The notes under the pieces: model-generated
Database searches by the model: none
Seen by the model: the letters and a program-made list of their open reading frames with translations, nothing else
Told to the model about the DNA's origin: nothing
Position numbers and translations under genes: made by a program
NCBI RefSeq assembly: GCF_014649775.1
Contig: NZ_BMTR01000001.1
Span: 434,001-498,000 of the forward strand
Source: Streptomyces longisporoflavus
GTDB lineage: Bacteria > Actinomycetota > Actinomycetes > Streptomycetales > Streptomycetaceae
Length of the DNA stretch: 64,000 nt
Direction of reading: 5' to 3'
Shown here: positions 35,811-43,852 of the stretch, piece by piece
How positions within the stretch are numbered: position 1 is the stretch's first letter
Layout: the number at the start of each line of letters is the position of its first letter

Positions 35811-36020
35811 TCAGGTGGCGGGCTCGACGGTGAGCCGCTCGGCCGGTGCCGGGTGCCCGGCGGGGGTATCGGTGTGCCCGGGGACCGGGTGGTCCGCGGA
35901 CGGGCCGGGGCCGTCCTGGTGGATGAGCGGCGGGTTGCCCCACGGCCGGTAGTACGCCAGGTCGCCGACCCCGGCCGTGGACGGCGCGGGGCGCCGTCGG
36001 CGGCGGGACAGCGCGGCGGA
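35811..36020 (-). pseudogene. C-terminal remnant of a cyclophilin-like domain protein
   Basis: On the minus strand an open stretch without a start codon reads STAGVGDLAYYRPWGNPPLI then HQDGPGPSADHPVPGH and stops at 35811. The piece VGDLAYYRPWGN is the hallmark of bacterial cyclophilin-like (Cyclophil_like2) proteins, which are commonly beside MFS/MmyB genes. The N-terminal half is missing and an in-frame TGA lies just upstream (about 36030). The tail is enriched in P/G/H residues unlike the normal C-terminus, suggesting decay. Boundaries are approximate. Confidence 0.55.
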
Positions 36021-36033
36021 CAGCCGATGCGCT

Positions 36034-36097
36034 CAGTGCCGTGAAAGCGCAGCGCCGTGGAAGCTCACTGCCGTGGAAGTTCAGTGCCGTGGAAGCC
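36034..36097. repeat. Four tandem 16-bp iterons
   Basis: Four units of exactly 16 bp lie head to tail at 36034-36049, 36050-36065, 36066-36081 and 36082-36097. The consensus is CAGTGCCGTGGAAGYY, with a constant GCCGTGRAAG core. 16 bp is 1.5 helical turns. They lie between the remnant gene and the MmyB-type regulator, so a protein-binding array or slipped replication product is possible. Confidence 0.8.
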
Positions 36098-36221
36098 CTC
36101 CGGCCCGGGCTGAACGGAAGACGGTGGCCGCCTCGCCCGGCCCGGCACCCGGCCGGGCGAACAGCACCACGTCACCCAGCCAACCCGCTCCCGGCGCGCG
36201 CAGCGAGGCACCGTCGAAGGG

Positions 36222-36262
36222 TGTACCGCCAGTACATCCCTGTGGCCGCGTACGCGACGTAC
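36222..36262 (+). promoter_or_regulatory. Two inverted repeats before the MmyB-type regulator
   Basis: TGTAC-CGCCA-GTACA (36222-36236) and GTACG-CGA-CGTAC (36250-36262) share a GTAC half-site. They end about 10 nt before the GTG start, suitable for autorepression. Binding is inferred. Confidence 0.45.
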
Positions 36263-36272
36263 CGTCGAGGGC

Positions 36273-37166
36273 GTGGACAACCAAGCAGAGGTCCGCGAGT
36301 TCCTCACCTCGCGGCGAGCCAAGATCAGCCCCGCGCAGGCCGGCCTGCCCTCCGGCAGCCGGCGCCGGGTGCCGGGCCTGCGCCGCAGCGAGGTCGCCGC
36401 GCTTGCCGACATGAGCGTGGAGTACTACTCCAAACTGGAGCGCGGCAACCTCGCCGGCGCCTCCCCGGCCGTCCTCGAGGCCCTCGCCCGCGCACTCCTG
36501 CTGGACGAGGCCGAGCGCGCCCACCTGCTGAACCTGGCCCACGCGGCAGCCGGCTCCGACGTTCTCTCCCGCCCCCGGCGACGCTCTTCCCGGTGGAAAG
36601 CGCACCCCAGCCTGCAATGGACCCTGGACGCCGTCACCGCGGGCCCGGCCTTCGTCCGCAACGGCCGCATGGACGTGCTCGCCACCAACCAGCTCGCCCG
36701 CGCCTTCTACGACGACGTCTACGCCACGCCCCACAACCGGGCGAACCTGGCCCGCTTCAACTTCCTCGACCCCGCTTCCCGGCACTTCTACCCCGACTGG
36801 GAGCAGGCCGCCGACGTCGCCGTGTCGATCCTGCGCACCGAAGCCGGCCGCGACCCGCACGACAAGGACCTCCACGACCTCGTCGGTGAGCTGTCCACCC
36901 GCAGTGACGCCTTCCGAACCCGTTGGGGCGCACACGACGTCCGCCACCACGGCACCGGCACCAAACGCTTCCATCACCGGGCCGTGGGCGACCTCACTCT
37001 CGCCTACGAAGGACTGGAGATGGCCGCCGAACCCGGCCTCACCCTCACCATCTACACCGCCGAGCCCGGCTCCCCCTCCGAAGAGGGGCTACGCCTCCTC
37101 GCGACCTGGGCCGCCACCCGCGACGCCGACCACGCGGAGCCTTCCCCCGAGCGATCCGCCCACTGA
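36273..37166 (+). CDS. XRE-family regulator with MmyB-like ligand-binding domain
   Basis: A 297-residue regulator. The helix-turn-helix covers residues about 8-75 (PGLRRSEVAALADMSVEYYS then KLERGNLAGASPAVLEALAR). The C-terminal domain (about 100-285) matches the MmyB-like PAS-type fold: NGRMDVLATNQLARAFYDDV, FNFLDPASRHFYPDWEQAA, VGELSTRSDAFRTRWGAHDV and HHRAVGDLTLAYEGLEMAAEPG. Members bind fatty acids or similar ligands and repress a neighbouring redox or efflux gene. GTG start at 36273. The MFS gene on the other side of the repeats is the likely target. Confidence 0.92.
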   Translation: MDNQAEVREFLTSRRAKISPAQAGLPSGSRRRVPGLRRSEVAALADMSVEYYSKLERGNLAGASPAVLEALARALLLDEAERAHLLNLAHAAAGSDVLSRPRRRSSRWKAHPSLQWTLDAVTAGPAFVRNGRMDVLATNQLARAFYDDVYATPHNRANLARFNFLDPASRHFYPDWEQAADVAVSILRTEAGRDPHDKDLHDLVGELSTRSDAFRTRWGAHDVRHHGTGTKRFHHRAVGDLTLAYEGLEMAAEPGLTLTIYTAEPGSPSEEGLRLLATWAATRDADHAEPSPERSAH

Positions 37167-37271
37167 CCCGAAACGAGCCTCTTCCGCCCGCGGAAGCAGC
37201 CGGATCTCAAGCGGTGGAGCGAAGCCGGAGAACCTACACTGACGATCTCGGGGCTGTCACGGAGGTACCGC

Positions 37272-38216
37272 ATGCCCCGCCCCGTCTGGTCCGGCGCGAT
37301 CTCGTTCGGCCTCGTCACCATCCCGATCAAGGTTCTGCCTGCCACCGAGAACCACTCGATCTCGTTCCGGCAGTACCACCTCGAGGACATGAGCCGGGTC
37401 CGCACGCGCAAGGTGTGCGAGATCGACGGCAAGCAGCTCACGAACGCCGAGATAGGCAAGGGCTACGAGGTCAGCAAGGACACGATCGTCGCGGTCACCG
37501 ACGCCGAGCTCGAAGAGATGCCGCTCCCGACCGCCAAGGCCATCGAGATCGCCGCGTTCGTGCGCTACGAGAGCGTGGACCCGGTCCGTATCGGAGAGGG
37601 CTACTACCTCCAGGCCGACGGCCAGGTCGCCGCCAAGCCCTACACGCTCCTGCGCAAAGCCCTCGAACGCAACAGCAAGGCCGCCGTCGCCAAATTCGCG
37701 TGGCACGGCAGGGAACGCCTCGGGCTGCTCCGCGTACAGGACGGGGTGATCGTGCTGCACGCCATGAAGTGGGACGACGAGGTACGCGATCCACAGGAGC
37801 TTGCTCCCAAGGCCGTCGAGGTGAGCGACGAGGAGATCGACAGGGCGGTGCTCCTCATCGACTCCATGACGACCGACGACATCACCGGCCATGAGTGGTC
37901 CACCGACCGCTACACCCAAGCCCTGGAGCAGGTCATCCGGGCGAAGGCCGGCGGGAAGAAGCCGCCGAAGCCGGCCGAGGAGAAGGCACCGGCCGGCCAG
38001 GTCCTTGACCTGATGGCCGCGCTCCAGGAGTCCGTCTCCAAGGCACAGGCCTCCCGCGGCGAGAGCGGCGGCAGCGGCAAGGACGCGACCGTCCACGAGA
38101 TGCCGAAGAAGCGGGCCGCGAAGAAGACGACAGGGAAGAAGACGGCCGGCAAGAAGACCACGGCGAAGAAGACGACGGCCGGAAAGAAGACGACGGCGAA
38201 GAAGCGCGGAGCCTAG
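37272..38216 (+). CDS. ku: Non-homologous end joining protein Ku with lysine-rich tail
   Basis: A 314-residue Ku protein that binds DNA double-strand ends as a homodimer. It opens PRPVWSGAISFGLVTIPIKV, a near-universal bacterial Ku start, and contains ENHSISFRQYHLEDMSRVR, EIGKGYEVSKDTIVAVTDAE and LLIDSMTTDDITGHEWSTDR. The core ends near residue 215. The tail (about 270-314) is built of repeated KKT/GKKT/AKK units like histone H1 tails, known to add DNA affinity. ATG with GGAGG upstream. No ligD lies nearby, so ligation must come from elsewhere in the genome. Confidence 0.95.
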   Translation: MPRPVWSGAISFGLVTIPIKVLPATENHSISFRQYHLEDMSRVRTRKVCEIDGKQLTNAEIGKGYEVSKDTIVAVTDAELEEMPLPTAKAIEIAAFVRYESVDPVRIGEGYYLQADGQVAAKPYTLLRKALERNSKAAVAKFAWHGRERLGLLRVQDGVIVLHAMKWDDEVRDPQELAPKAVEVSDEEIDRAVLLIDSMTTDDITGHEWSTDRYTQALEQVIRAKAGGKKPPKPAEEKAPAGQVLDLMAALQESVSKAQASRGESGGSGKDATVHEMPKKRAAKKTTGKKTAGKKTTAKKTTAGKKTTAKKRGA

Positions 38217-38293
38217 CGAGGCCGGTGTCAGGGCGGCTCGTGAGCGACTCGTGAGCGGCAGAAACGCGTTGCGGTGGCGGCAGGCGGGTCGGC

Positions 38294-38815
38294 ATGCTCA
38301 CTGCCGTGAATACTGCCCACGGCTCCGCCGACGCCACGATCGCCGTATCTGTCGGGGTGCGTGACCTGTCCCCCCGGGACCTGCCCGCCTGCACCTGGGC
38401 GGGTTCGGCCACCCATCTGCGCCACGTGGCAGCGGAATTGACGCGCGCGGCGGCCGGTGAGGTGGACTACCTGGCCGTATGCACCCCCGCGGATCTGCCG
38501 GTGGCCATCGGCGGCGTCGATTACGCGGTCTCGGAGAACGCCGGAACCCTGTGGCAGCTCGCCGTGCTCCCGGCACTCCAGTCCTGTGGCCTGGGCACAC
38601 TGCTGATCCGGGGTGCGGAAGAGCGGATCCGCGGCCGCGGTCTGCGCCGGGCCGAACTCGCGGTGGAAGAGTCCAACTCCCGGGCACGTGCCCTGTACGA
38701 GCGTCTTGGCTACGTCGCGTACGGCCGCGCGCCGGACGGCTGGGACATGGAGGGGCCCGACGGGGTGATCCGTCGCCACGAGACGATGTGCGTTCTCATG
38801 CGCAAAGACCTATGA
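38294..38815 (+). CDS. GNAT-family N-acetyltransferase
   Basis: A 173-residue acetyltransferase. The acetyl-CoA loop is LQSCGLGTLLIRGAEERIRG (Q-x-x-G-x-G, about 99-118), preceded by the beta-4 strand TLWQLAVLPAL and followed by AELAVEESNSRARALYERLGYV. Start ATG 38294 or GTG 38306; a ribosome site is not clear. The substrate is unknown. Transcribed in the same direction as Ku with a 77-nt gap. Confidence 0.85.
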   Translation: MLTAVNTAHGSADATIAVSVGVRDLSPRDLPACTWAGSATHLRHVAAELTRAAAGEVDYLAVCTPADLPVAIGGVDYAVSENAGTLWQLAVLPALQSCGLGTLLIRGAEERIRGRGLRRAELAVEESNSRARALYERLGYVAYGRAPDGWDMEGPDGVIRRHETMCVLMRKDL

Positions 38816-38912
38816 GTCGTTTGCGCGAGTGACCCCAACCGCAGGGGCGCGAGCAGCGCGGCCCGACGCCCGGGATAGCGTCCCTGTCCTTTGGACAAGT
38901 GAGAGGGACGTC

Positions 38913-39422
38913 GTGCGGTTTCGGGTACGTGGGCGCAGTGCCGGCCAGTGGATCACGTTCGGGGCGATCGCCTTCGGGTCGCTGTTCCTGGCCATCGGGC
39001 TGATCTTGGCGGGGGTGTCGGTCTCATACGTGGCGAATGGAAAGCATGCCCGGGGGACGGTGGTGTCGATGGAGTGGCGCAGCGACGGAGGTTCCGGCAA
39101 GCGCCGGGCGAACGACGGGCCGACGGCATACCCGGTCGTCCAGTTCACCTCGGCGGACGGCAGGTCGAGGACGTTCAGGGGATCGACGGGCTCCAATCCG
39201 CCTGCGTACGACCTGATGGAGCGAGTCGAGGTGCTGTACCGCGCCGATTCTCCCGAGGACGCGCGCATCAACAGCTTCTTCTCGCTGTGGCTGCTGCCAC
39301 TGATCTTCGGTGGCATCGGGCTGCTGATCATCGGGATCGGCGTGACCATCGCGGTGGTCAGGCGCAGGCGGCCCGGCAGGACTGTCCGGCTCACCAAGGA
39401 CCCGGCGGGGCAACCGGCGTGA
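38913..39422 (+). CDS. DUF3592-type membrane protein
   Basis: A 169-residue protein with two membrane helices, at about residues 17-39 (ITFGAIAFGSLFLAIGLILA) and 128-152 (LLPLIFGGIGLLIIGIGVTI), around an extracytoplasmic beta domain (ARGTVVSMEWRSDGGSGKRR, TAYPVVQFTSADGRSRTFRG, VEVLYRADSPEDARIN) typical of DUF3592. GAGAGGGA precedes the GTG at 38913. Function unknown; the family is common in actinomycetes. Confidence 0.8.
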   Translation: MRFRVRGRSAGQWITFGAIAFGSLFLAIGLILAGVSVSYVANGKHARGTVVSMEWRSDGGSGKRRANDGPTAYPVVQFTSADGRSRTFRGSTGSNPPAYDLMERVEVLYRADSPEDARINSFFSLWLLPLIFGGIGLLIIGIGVTIAVVRRRRPGRTVRLTKDPAGQPA

Positions 39423-39697
39423 CGTGGTAGGTCTCCCGAAGTCCTGACGGTGGCCCCGCGCCGAACGCCGCCGCTACAGGCATGGAGTTGCCGGTGCGCC
39501 GGGCCCGTACCCGGCGTACCGCTGACCGACCGCGCAAGGAGTCCGGGCTCCGCCGGCATGGCGCGCCGCTTCCCATTTCCCGGTCATATACAGCTACAGT
39601 GCTTGCCCCCACGGCACGACCGACCAACTCCCCCCACGACTGCATCCCCAACTCCCGTACACCCGTACGTGGTTCCACCGGAAAGGGAAAGCCAGCC

Positions 39698-41038
39698 GTG
39701 TCTCGACGACCCCACCCCAGACCCGCAGCCGTCGCCTCCGCGGCCGCTGTGGTCATCCTCGCCCTCGGTATATCCGGCACCGCCCACGCCGCCGCGCCCA
39801 CCGCGGCACCCAGCTCCGCCCGCCACATCAGCGACGACCCGGACCAGCCCGACAATCCCCTCTACGATGCCCCCGAGAGCCTGAACGCGCAGTCCGGGCG
39901 CGAGGCCGTCTCCCTGTCCTGGGGTTCGCTCTCCGCGGCCACGGCGTACGAGGTGTACCGGGCCGAGGCCGAGGGCACCGAGCCGGACGAGGTCGGCCCG
40001 TACAAGCTGCTCGCCACCGTGCCCGAGAGTTCGTACGTCGACAGTGACGCCGATCCCGACGTTGAGTACGCCTACAAGGTCCGCGCCCTGGACGACGCCG
40101 GTCACGTCTCGCCCTACACCGATCCCGTCCGCGGCACCCGGGACACCGTGGCGCCCCTCTCGCCGCAGGACCTCACCCTCGCCCGCGAGGACGAGCGTGG
40201 GGTGACGCTGACGTGGCGCAGCGGCAACTCCGACGCGGTGAAGTACGTGCTGTACCGCTTCGAGTCACCCAACTCCGCATACACCAAGGTCGGTTCGACG
40301 ACGTCGCTGACCTTCCGTGACACCAAGGGTGAGCCGGGCCGCCAATACATATACGAGGTGCGCGGCGTCGACGCCGCCGGGAACGAGTCCCGGGGGTCGA
40401 ACTGGGAGTACGGCACCAAGACCGTCACCGAGGCCACCGTGCCCACGGCTCCCACCGTGCAAGGCGGCGAACTCGTGGGCAGGAGGCTCGCCCTGAGGTG
40501 GTCTCAGAGCGCGTACGTACCGGTCTCCTCCTACACCGTCTACCGCTCCAAGACCTCCCCGGTGGACATCACCGACGCTGCCAACCGGGTGGGCACCACG
40601 ACCCGTACCGAGTACACCGGCACGGTGGGCGAGAGCGAGGGCGAACGGGACTACCACTACGCCGTCGTCGCGACGACCCCGCACGGCGTCTCCTCGGCTG
40701 CTTCCGCCTCGGTCAAGCCGACGTACTCGGAGCCGCAGCCGCCGCGAGCCACGCAGTTCTACGAGGTCGCACCGGGTGCGGGCAGCGTGCGGCTCCAGTG
40801 GTACGCCGCTCCGTACGGCAGTGGTGAGGCGCCCGTGGCCGGCTATCGCGTCTACCGTTCCGCCGAGCCCGGAGTCACCAGGGAGAACGCCCAGTTCACC
40901 CACGTCACGAGCAGCACGGAGTACGTGGACCGCGGGCTGACGGCAGGCACGAAGTACTACTACGCCGTTGCCACGGTCGACGAGGACGGCGAGGAATCCG
41001 CGCTCTCGCCCGAGGCGTCGGCCACCCCGACCGGCTGA
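39698..41038 (+). CDS. Secreted protein of four fibronectin type III domains
   Basis: A 446-residue exported protein. Residues 1-32 are a signal peptide (AAVASAAAVVILALGISGTA) cut near AHA. Four FnIII modules follow at about 56-145, 152-243, 250-343 and 347-446, each with a W or Y in strand B/C and the Y-x-Y-x-V-x-A/V pattern in strand F (VEYAYKVRALDDAG, RQYIYEVRGVDAAG, RDYHYAVVATTPHG, TKYYYAVATVDEDG). Aligned modules keep the VYR motif (YEVYRA, YVLYRF, YTVYRS, YRVYRS). No catalytic domain or wall anchor exists. GTG start after GGAAAGGGAA. It could bind carbohydrate or matrix. Confidence 0.85.
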   Translation: MSRRPHPRPAAVASAAAVVILALGISGTAHAAAPTAAPSSARHISDDPDQPDNPLYDAPESLNAQSGREAVSLSWGSLSAATAYEVYRAEAEGTEPDEVGPYKLLATVPESSYVDSDADPDVEYAYKVRALDDAGHVSPYTDPVRGTRDTVAPLSPQDLTLAREDERGVTLTWRSGNSDAVKYVLYRFESPNSAYTKVGSTTSLTFRDTKGEPGRQYIYEVRGVDAAGNESRGSNWEYGTKTVTEATVPTAPTVQGGELVGRRLALRWSQSAYVPVSSYTVYRSKTSPVDITDAANRVGTTTRTEYTGTVGESEGERDYHYAVVATTPHGVSSAASASVKPTYSEPQPPRATQFYEVAPGAGSVRLQWYAAPYGSGEAPVAGYRVYRSAEPGVTRENAQFTHVTSSTEYVDRGLTAGTKYYYAVATVDEDGEESALSPEASATPTG

Positions 41039-41046
41039 CGCGCGAC

Positions 41047-41074
41047 GGGCCGGGAGGCCGCTGCCTCCCGGCCC
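41047..41074 (+). terminator. Hairpin after the FnIII gene
   Basis: A perfect 12-bp stem (GGGCCGGGAGGC with GCCTCCCGGCCC), 4-nt loop, eight bases after the stop codon. Confidence 0.85.
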
Positions 41075-41108
41075 GGTCACGGCATGACACGCCATGACAC
41101 GGCAACCT

Positions 41109-41125
41109 TTAACTGAACTGGTTAA
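41109..41125 (+). promoter_or_regulatory. LacI-type operator candidate A, upstream of the ROK gene
   Basis: TTAAC-TGAACTG-GTTAA is an inverted repeat just before a possible -10 TAGTCT (41127-41132). It shares the TTAAC/GGTT elements with three other sites in this island. Confidence 0.5.
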
Positions 41126-41191
41126 GTAGTCTACGGGGGCAACGTTGTCATGCCGACGGGCCCGGTGGTCCGTATCGGAAGGGGTGGGGTC

Positions 41192-42208
41192 ATGTACGCA
41201 GCACTCGACATCGGCGGGACCAAGATCGCGGGGGCACTCGTCGACGAGGAGGGAGGTGTGGTGGGGCGCGCCCAACGCCCCACGCCGGCAAAAGAGTCGG
41301 CCGGTGTGCTGATGGGGGCCGTCAATAGCGTGCTGGACGAGCTGGCCCGCGATCCCGGCTGGGGCATCGTCCAGGGGCTCGGCATCGCGAGTGCGGGGCC
41401 GGTCGACACGGCCGCCGGCGCCGTCAGTCCGGTCAACATCCCCGCGTGGCGCGGCTTTCCCCTGGTGGACGAGGTGCGCGCGCATCCCATGCTGTTCGCG
41501 GGCATCGAGCCCGTGCTGATCGGGGATGCCGTGGCGATGGCGGCCGCCGAGCACTGGCTGGGCGCGGCGCGCGGCTTCGACGACGCGCTGTGCATGGTGG
41601 TCTCCACCGGCGTCGGCGGCGGGCTCGTCCTCGACGGCCGCCTGCGTCCCGGCCCCTCCGGCAATGCCGGGCACATCGGCCACATCACCGTGGACCTGGA
41701 CGGCGAGGCATGCCCGTGCGGTGCGCGGGGCTGCGTCGAGGGGATGGCCAGCGGCACGGCGATCGCACGGCACGCGCTCGCGACCGGCTGGGTCCCGCCG
41801 GCGGGAGAGCCGGCCACCGCCGCCACCGTGGCGCAGGGCGCCCGGCGCGGGGACGCCCTGGCGCTTGCGGCCTTCGACCGGGCGGCGAGGGCGCTTGCCG
41901 CCGCCATCGCCGCGACCGGCTCCCTCGTCGAGATCGGCGTGGCGGTGATCGGCGGGGGAGTGGCGCAGGCGGGGGACCTGTTGTTCACGCCGCTGCGGAG
42001 GCACCTGGACTCCTACGCCACCCTCGATTTCGTGCGGGGTCTCGAAGTCCGGCCCGCGGCCCTCGCGCAGGACGCGGGACTCGTCGGCGCCGCCGCCGCT
42101 GCCCGGCTGCTCGCCGACGCGCCGGGCCCTCACCGGCGACTCGACCCTGCTCCGGCGAAGGGCCGGTCCGCCTGGCGTGCTTCTGCACCACGCATAACTC
42201 CAGCCTGA
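41192..42208 (+). CDS. ROK-family sugar kinase (mannokinase/glucokinase type)
   Basis: A 338-residue sugar kinase. The ATP-binding loop is LDIGGTKIAGALVDEEG at the N-terminus, and the hallmark zinc module is GHITVDLDGEACPCGARGCVE (about 165-188, CxCGxxGCxE). The other ROK signature ends GGGVAQAGDLLF. ROK repressors have a helix-turn-helix in front; this one has none, so it is a kinase. In this island it probably phosphorylates mannose at C6. ATG at 41192 behind GAAGGGGTGGGG; an upstream ATG at 41150 is less likely. Confidence 0.92.
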   Translation: MYAALDIGGTKIAGALVDEEGGVVGRAQRPTPAKESAGVLMGAVNSVLDELARDPGWGIVQGLGIASAGPVDTAAGAVSPVNIPAWRGFPLVDEVRAHPMLFAGIEPVLIGDAVAMAAAEHWLGAARGFDDALCMVVSTGVGGGLVLDGRLRPGPSGNAGHIGHITVDLDGEACPCGARGCVEGMASGTAIARHALATGWVPPAGEPATAATVAQGARRGDALALAAFDRAARALAAAIAATGSLVEIGVAVIGGGVAQAGDLLFTPLRRHLDSYATLDFVRGLEVRPAALAQDAGLVGAAAAARLLADAPGPHRRLDPAPAKGRSAWRASAPRITPA

Positions 42209-42209
42209 C

Positions 42210-42260
42210 TTAACCGGTTCTGTTCAAAGCGTTGTGGCGCGCCTCCGCGGCCCCTAATGT
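42210..42260 (+). promoter_or_regulatory. Operator candidate B and promoter of the mannanase gene
   Basis: TTAACCGGTTC (42210-42220) contains an exact 8-bp palindrome AACCGGTT. It lies about 12 nt before a clear promoter, TTGTGG (42232-42237) and TAATGT (42255-42260), spacer 17 nt. The leader to the ATG would be about 160 nt. Confidence 0.65.
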
Positions 42261-42427
42261 CGTGGCCGTCGCCGGGCGTACGAGGCGCGCCGCACGCGGG
42301 AGAGCACCGTGCCCGCATGCCCGCGCCGGCCCGCGCCGACCCGCAGCCCCTGACGACAAGCCACACCGCGCCCGTGGGTCCCGCACGCCCGCGAAGCCGA
42401 CACCCCCGACCGGAACAGGAGCACTGG

Positions 42428-43762
42428 ATGAGCCGTTTCCGAGCCGCCGCCGCGACGAGCGCCCTGCTCGCCGCCTGCGCATCCCTACTCGCCGTGGCCC
42501 CGCCCGCCCAAGCCGCCGAATCCCCCGGATTCCACGTCCAGGACGGACGACTGCTGGACGCCAACGACAAGGACTTCGTGCTCAGAGGCGTCAACCACGC
42601 CCACACCTGGTACCCCGACCGCACCGACCAGGCGCTGAAGGACATCAAGGCCAAGGGCGCCAACTCCGTACGCGTGGTGCTGAGTACGGGCGATCAGTGG
42701 ACCAAGAACGACACCGCAGACGTGGCCCGCGTGGTGGACCAGTGCAAGAAGAACCGCCTCATCTGCGTCCTTGAGGCCCATGACACCACCGGTTACGGCG
42801 AGGCAGGCGCCGCGGCCCCGCTGTCCAAGGCCGTCGACTACTGGCTGGACGTCAAGGGCGCCCTCGTCGGCCAGGAGAAGTACGTCCTGGTCAACATCGG
42901 CAACGAGCCCTACGGCAACACCAACTACGCCGCCTGGACCGGCGACACGAAGACCGCCATCGGCCGCCTCCGGGCCGGCGGCATCGATCACACCCTGATG
43001 GTGGACGCCCCCAACTGGGGCCAGGACTGGTCCTTCACCATGCGGGACAACGCCGCCGGTGTCTTCGCCGCCGACCCGGACAAGAACACCGTCTTCGACA
43101 TCCACATGTACGGCGTCTACGACACCCCGGCCGAGGTCAGCGACTACCTCAACCGCTTCAAGGCGGCCAAACTGCCCGTGGTGGTCGGCGAGTTCGGTGA
43201 CATGCACTCCGACGGTAACCCCGACGAGGACGCCATCATGGCCACCGCCCAGTCGCTGGGCATCGGCTACCTGGGCTGGTCCTGGAGCGGCAACGGCGGC
43301 GGTGTCGAGTACCTGGACCTGGTGCGGAACTTCGACGCGGCCCAGCTCTCCGGCTGGGGCAAGCGCCTGTTCGACGGCGCCAACGGCATCAAGGCCACCG
43401 CCAAGGAGGCGAGCGTCTTCGCCGGTTCCGACGGCGGCGGGAGCGGTGCCTGCGCCGTCAGCTACCGCCTCAGCGACTGGGGCACCTCCTTCAACGCGGA
43501 GATCACCGTCCGCAACCCCTCCGCGCGCAACGTCGACGACTGGGCCCTGGACTTCGCCTTCCCCGCACAGCAAAAGATCAACTCGGTGTGGAACGCCAGG
43601 GCGACCCAGGACGGGGCCCGCGTGCACGTCACACCCGAGTCCTGGACGAAGTCCATACCCGCCGGCGGGTCGGTCAGCTTCGGCCTCAACGGCTCCTCCA
43701 CCGGGAACAACGCCGTACCGGACGCCTTCACCCTCAACGGCAAGACCTGCGCCACGGCCTGA
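42428..43762 (+). CDS. manA: Secreted GH5 beta-mannanase with CBM2
   Basis: A 444-residue endo-1,4-beta-mannanase. Residues 1-30 are a signal peptide (SALLAACASLLAVAPPAQAA). The GH5_8 catalytic domain (about 33-340) contains GVNHAHTWYPDRTDQALKDI, the acid/base Glu160 in VNIGNEPYGN and nucleophile Glu255 in VVVGEFGDMHSDGN. A Gly-rich linker (GSDGGGSG) leads to a CBM2 (about 346-444, GACAVSYRLSDWG, then FAFPAQQKINSVWN). It resembles the S. lividans ManA type. CAGGAG precedes the ATG at 42428. It cuts mannan outside the cell to oligosaccharides. Confidence 0.93.
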   Translation: MSRFRAAAATSALLAACASLLAVAPPAQAAESPGFHVQDGRLLDANDKDFVLRGVNHAHTWYPDRTDQALKDIKAKGANSVRVVLSTGDQWTKNDTADVARVVDQCKKNRLICVLEAHDTTGYGEAGAAAPLSKAVDYWLDVKGALVGQEKYVLVNIGNEPYGNTNYAAWTGDTKTAIGRLRAGGIDHTLMVDAPNWGQDWSFTMRDNAAGVFAADPDKNTVFDIHMYGVYDTPAEVSDYLNRFKAAKLPVVVGEFGDMHSDGNPDEDAIMATAQSLGIGYLGWSWSGNGGGVEYLDLVRNFDAAQLSGWGKRLFDGANGIKATAKEASVFAGSDGGGSGACAVSYRLSDWGTSFNAEITVRNPSARNVDDWALDFAFPAQQKINSVWNARATQDGARVHVTPESWTKSIPAGGSVSFGLNGSSTGNNAVPDAFTLNGKTCATA

Positions 43763-43773
43763 ACCCCGGTTCA
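43760..43773 (+). promoter_or_regulatory. Possible operator within the manA stop region
   Basis: TGAACC-CC-GGTTCA is a perfect 6-bp inverted repeat overlapping the mannanase stop codon, about 85 nt before the first LacI gene. It resembles operator B with two bases inserted at its centre, and may autoregulate that gene. Confidence 0.4.
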
Positions 43774-43788
43774 GTGTCCGGATGCGCG

Positions 43789-43827
43789 CACTTCGGCGGG
43801 CGGCCGGTAAGGTCGGCCGCTGAAGTG
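43789..43827 (+). terminator. Hairpin after manA
   Basis: Nested arms CACTTC/GAAGTG (43789-43794, 43822-43827) and GCGGCCG/CGGCCGC (43800-43806, 43814-43820), starting 27 nt after the stop. A typical actinomycete terminator, or an attenuator before lacI. Confidence 0.6.
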
Positions 43828-43852
43828 CGGAACCGGTACAGCAGGAGGGCGC

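Larger units (their letters stand above)
35774..36272. other. Regulatory gap with a gene remnant, four iterons and two inverted repeats
   Basis: About 500 nt between the MFS gene and the MmyB-type regulator without an intact gene. It contains a cyclophilin-like remnant (35811-36020), four tandem 16-bp repeats (36034-36097), and two inverted repeats close to the regulator start (36222-36236 and 36250-36262). Confidence 0.6.

Noticed and set aside
37272..38216. KKT repeats at the end of Ku as a separate repeat element
   Set aside because: They are in-frame coding repeats forming the basic tail, a known feature of streptomycete Ku.
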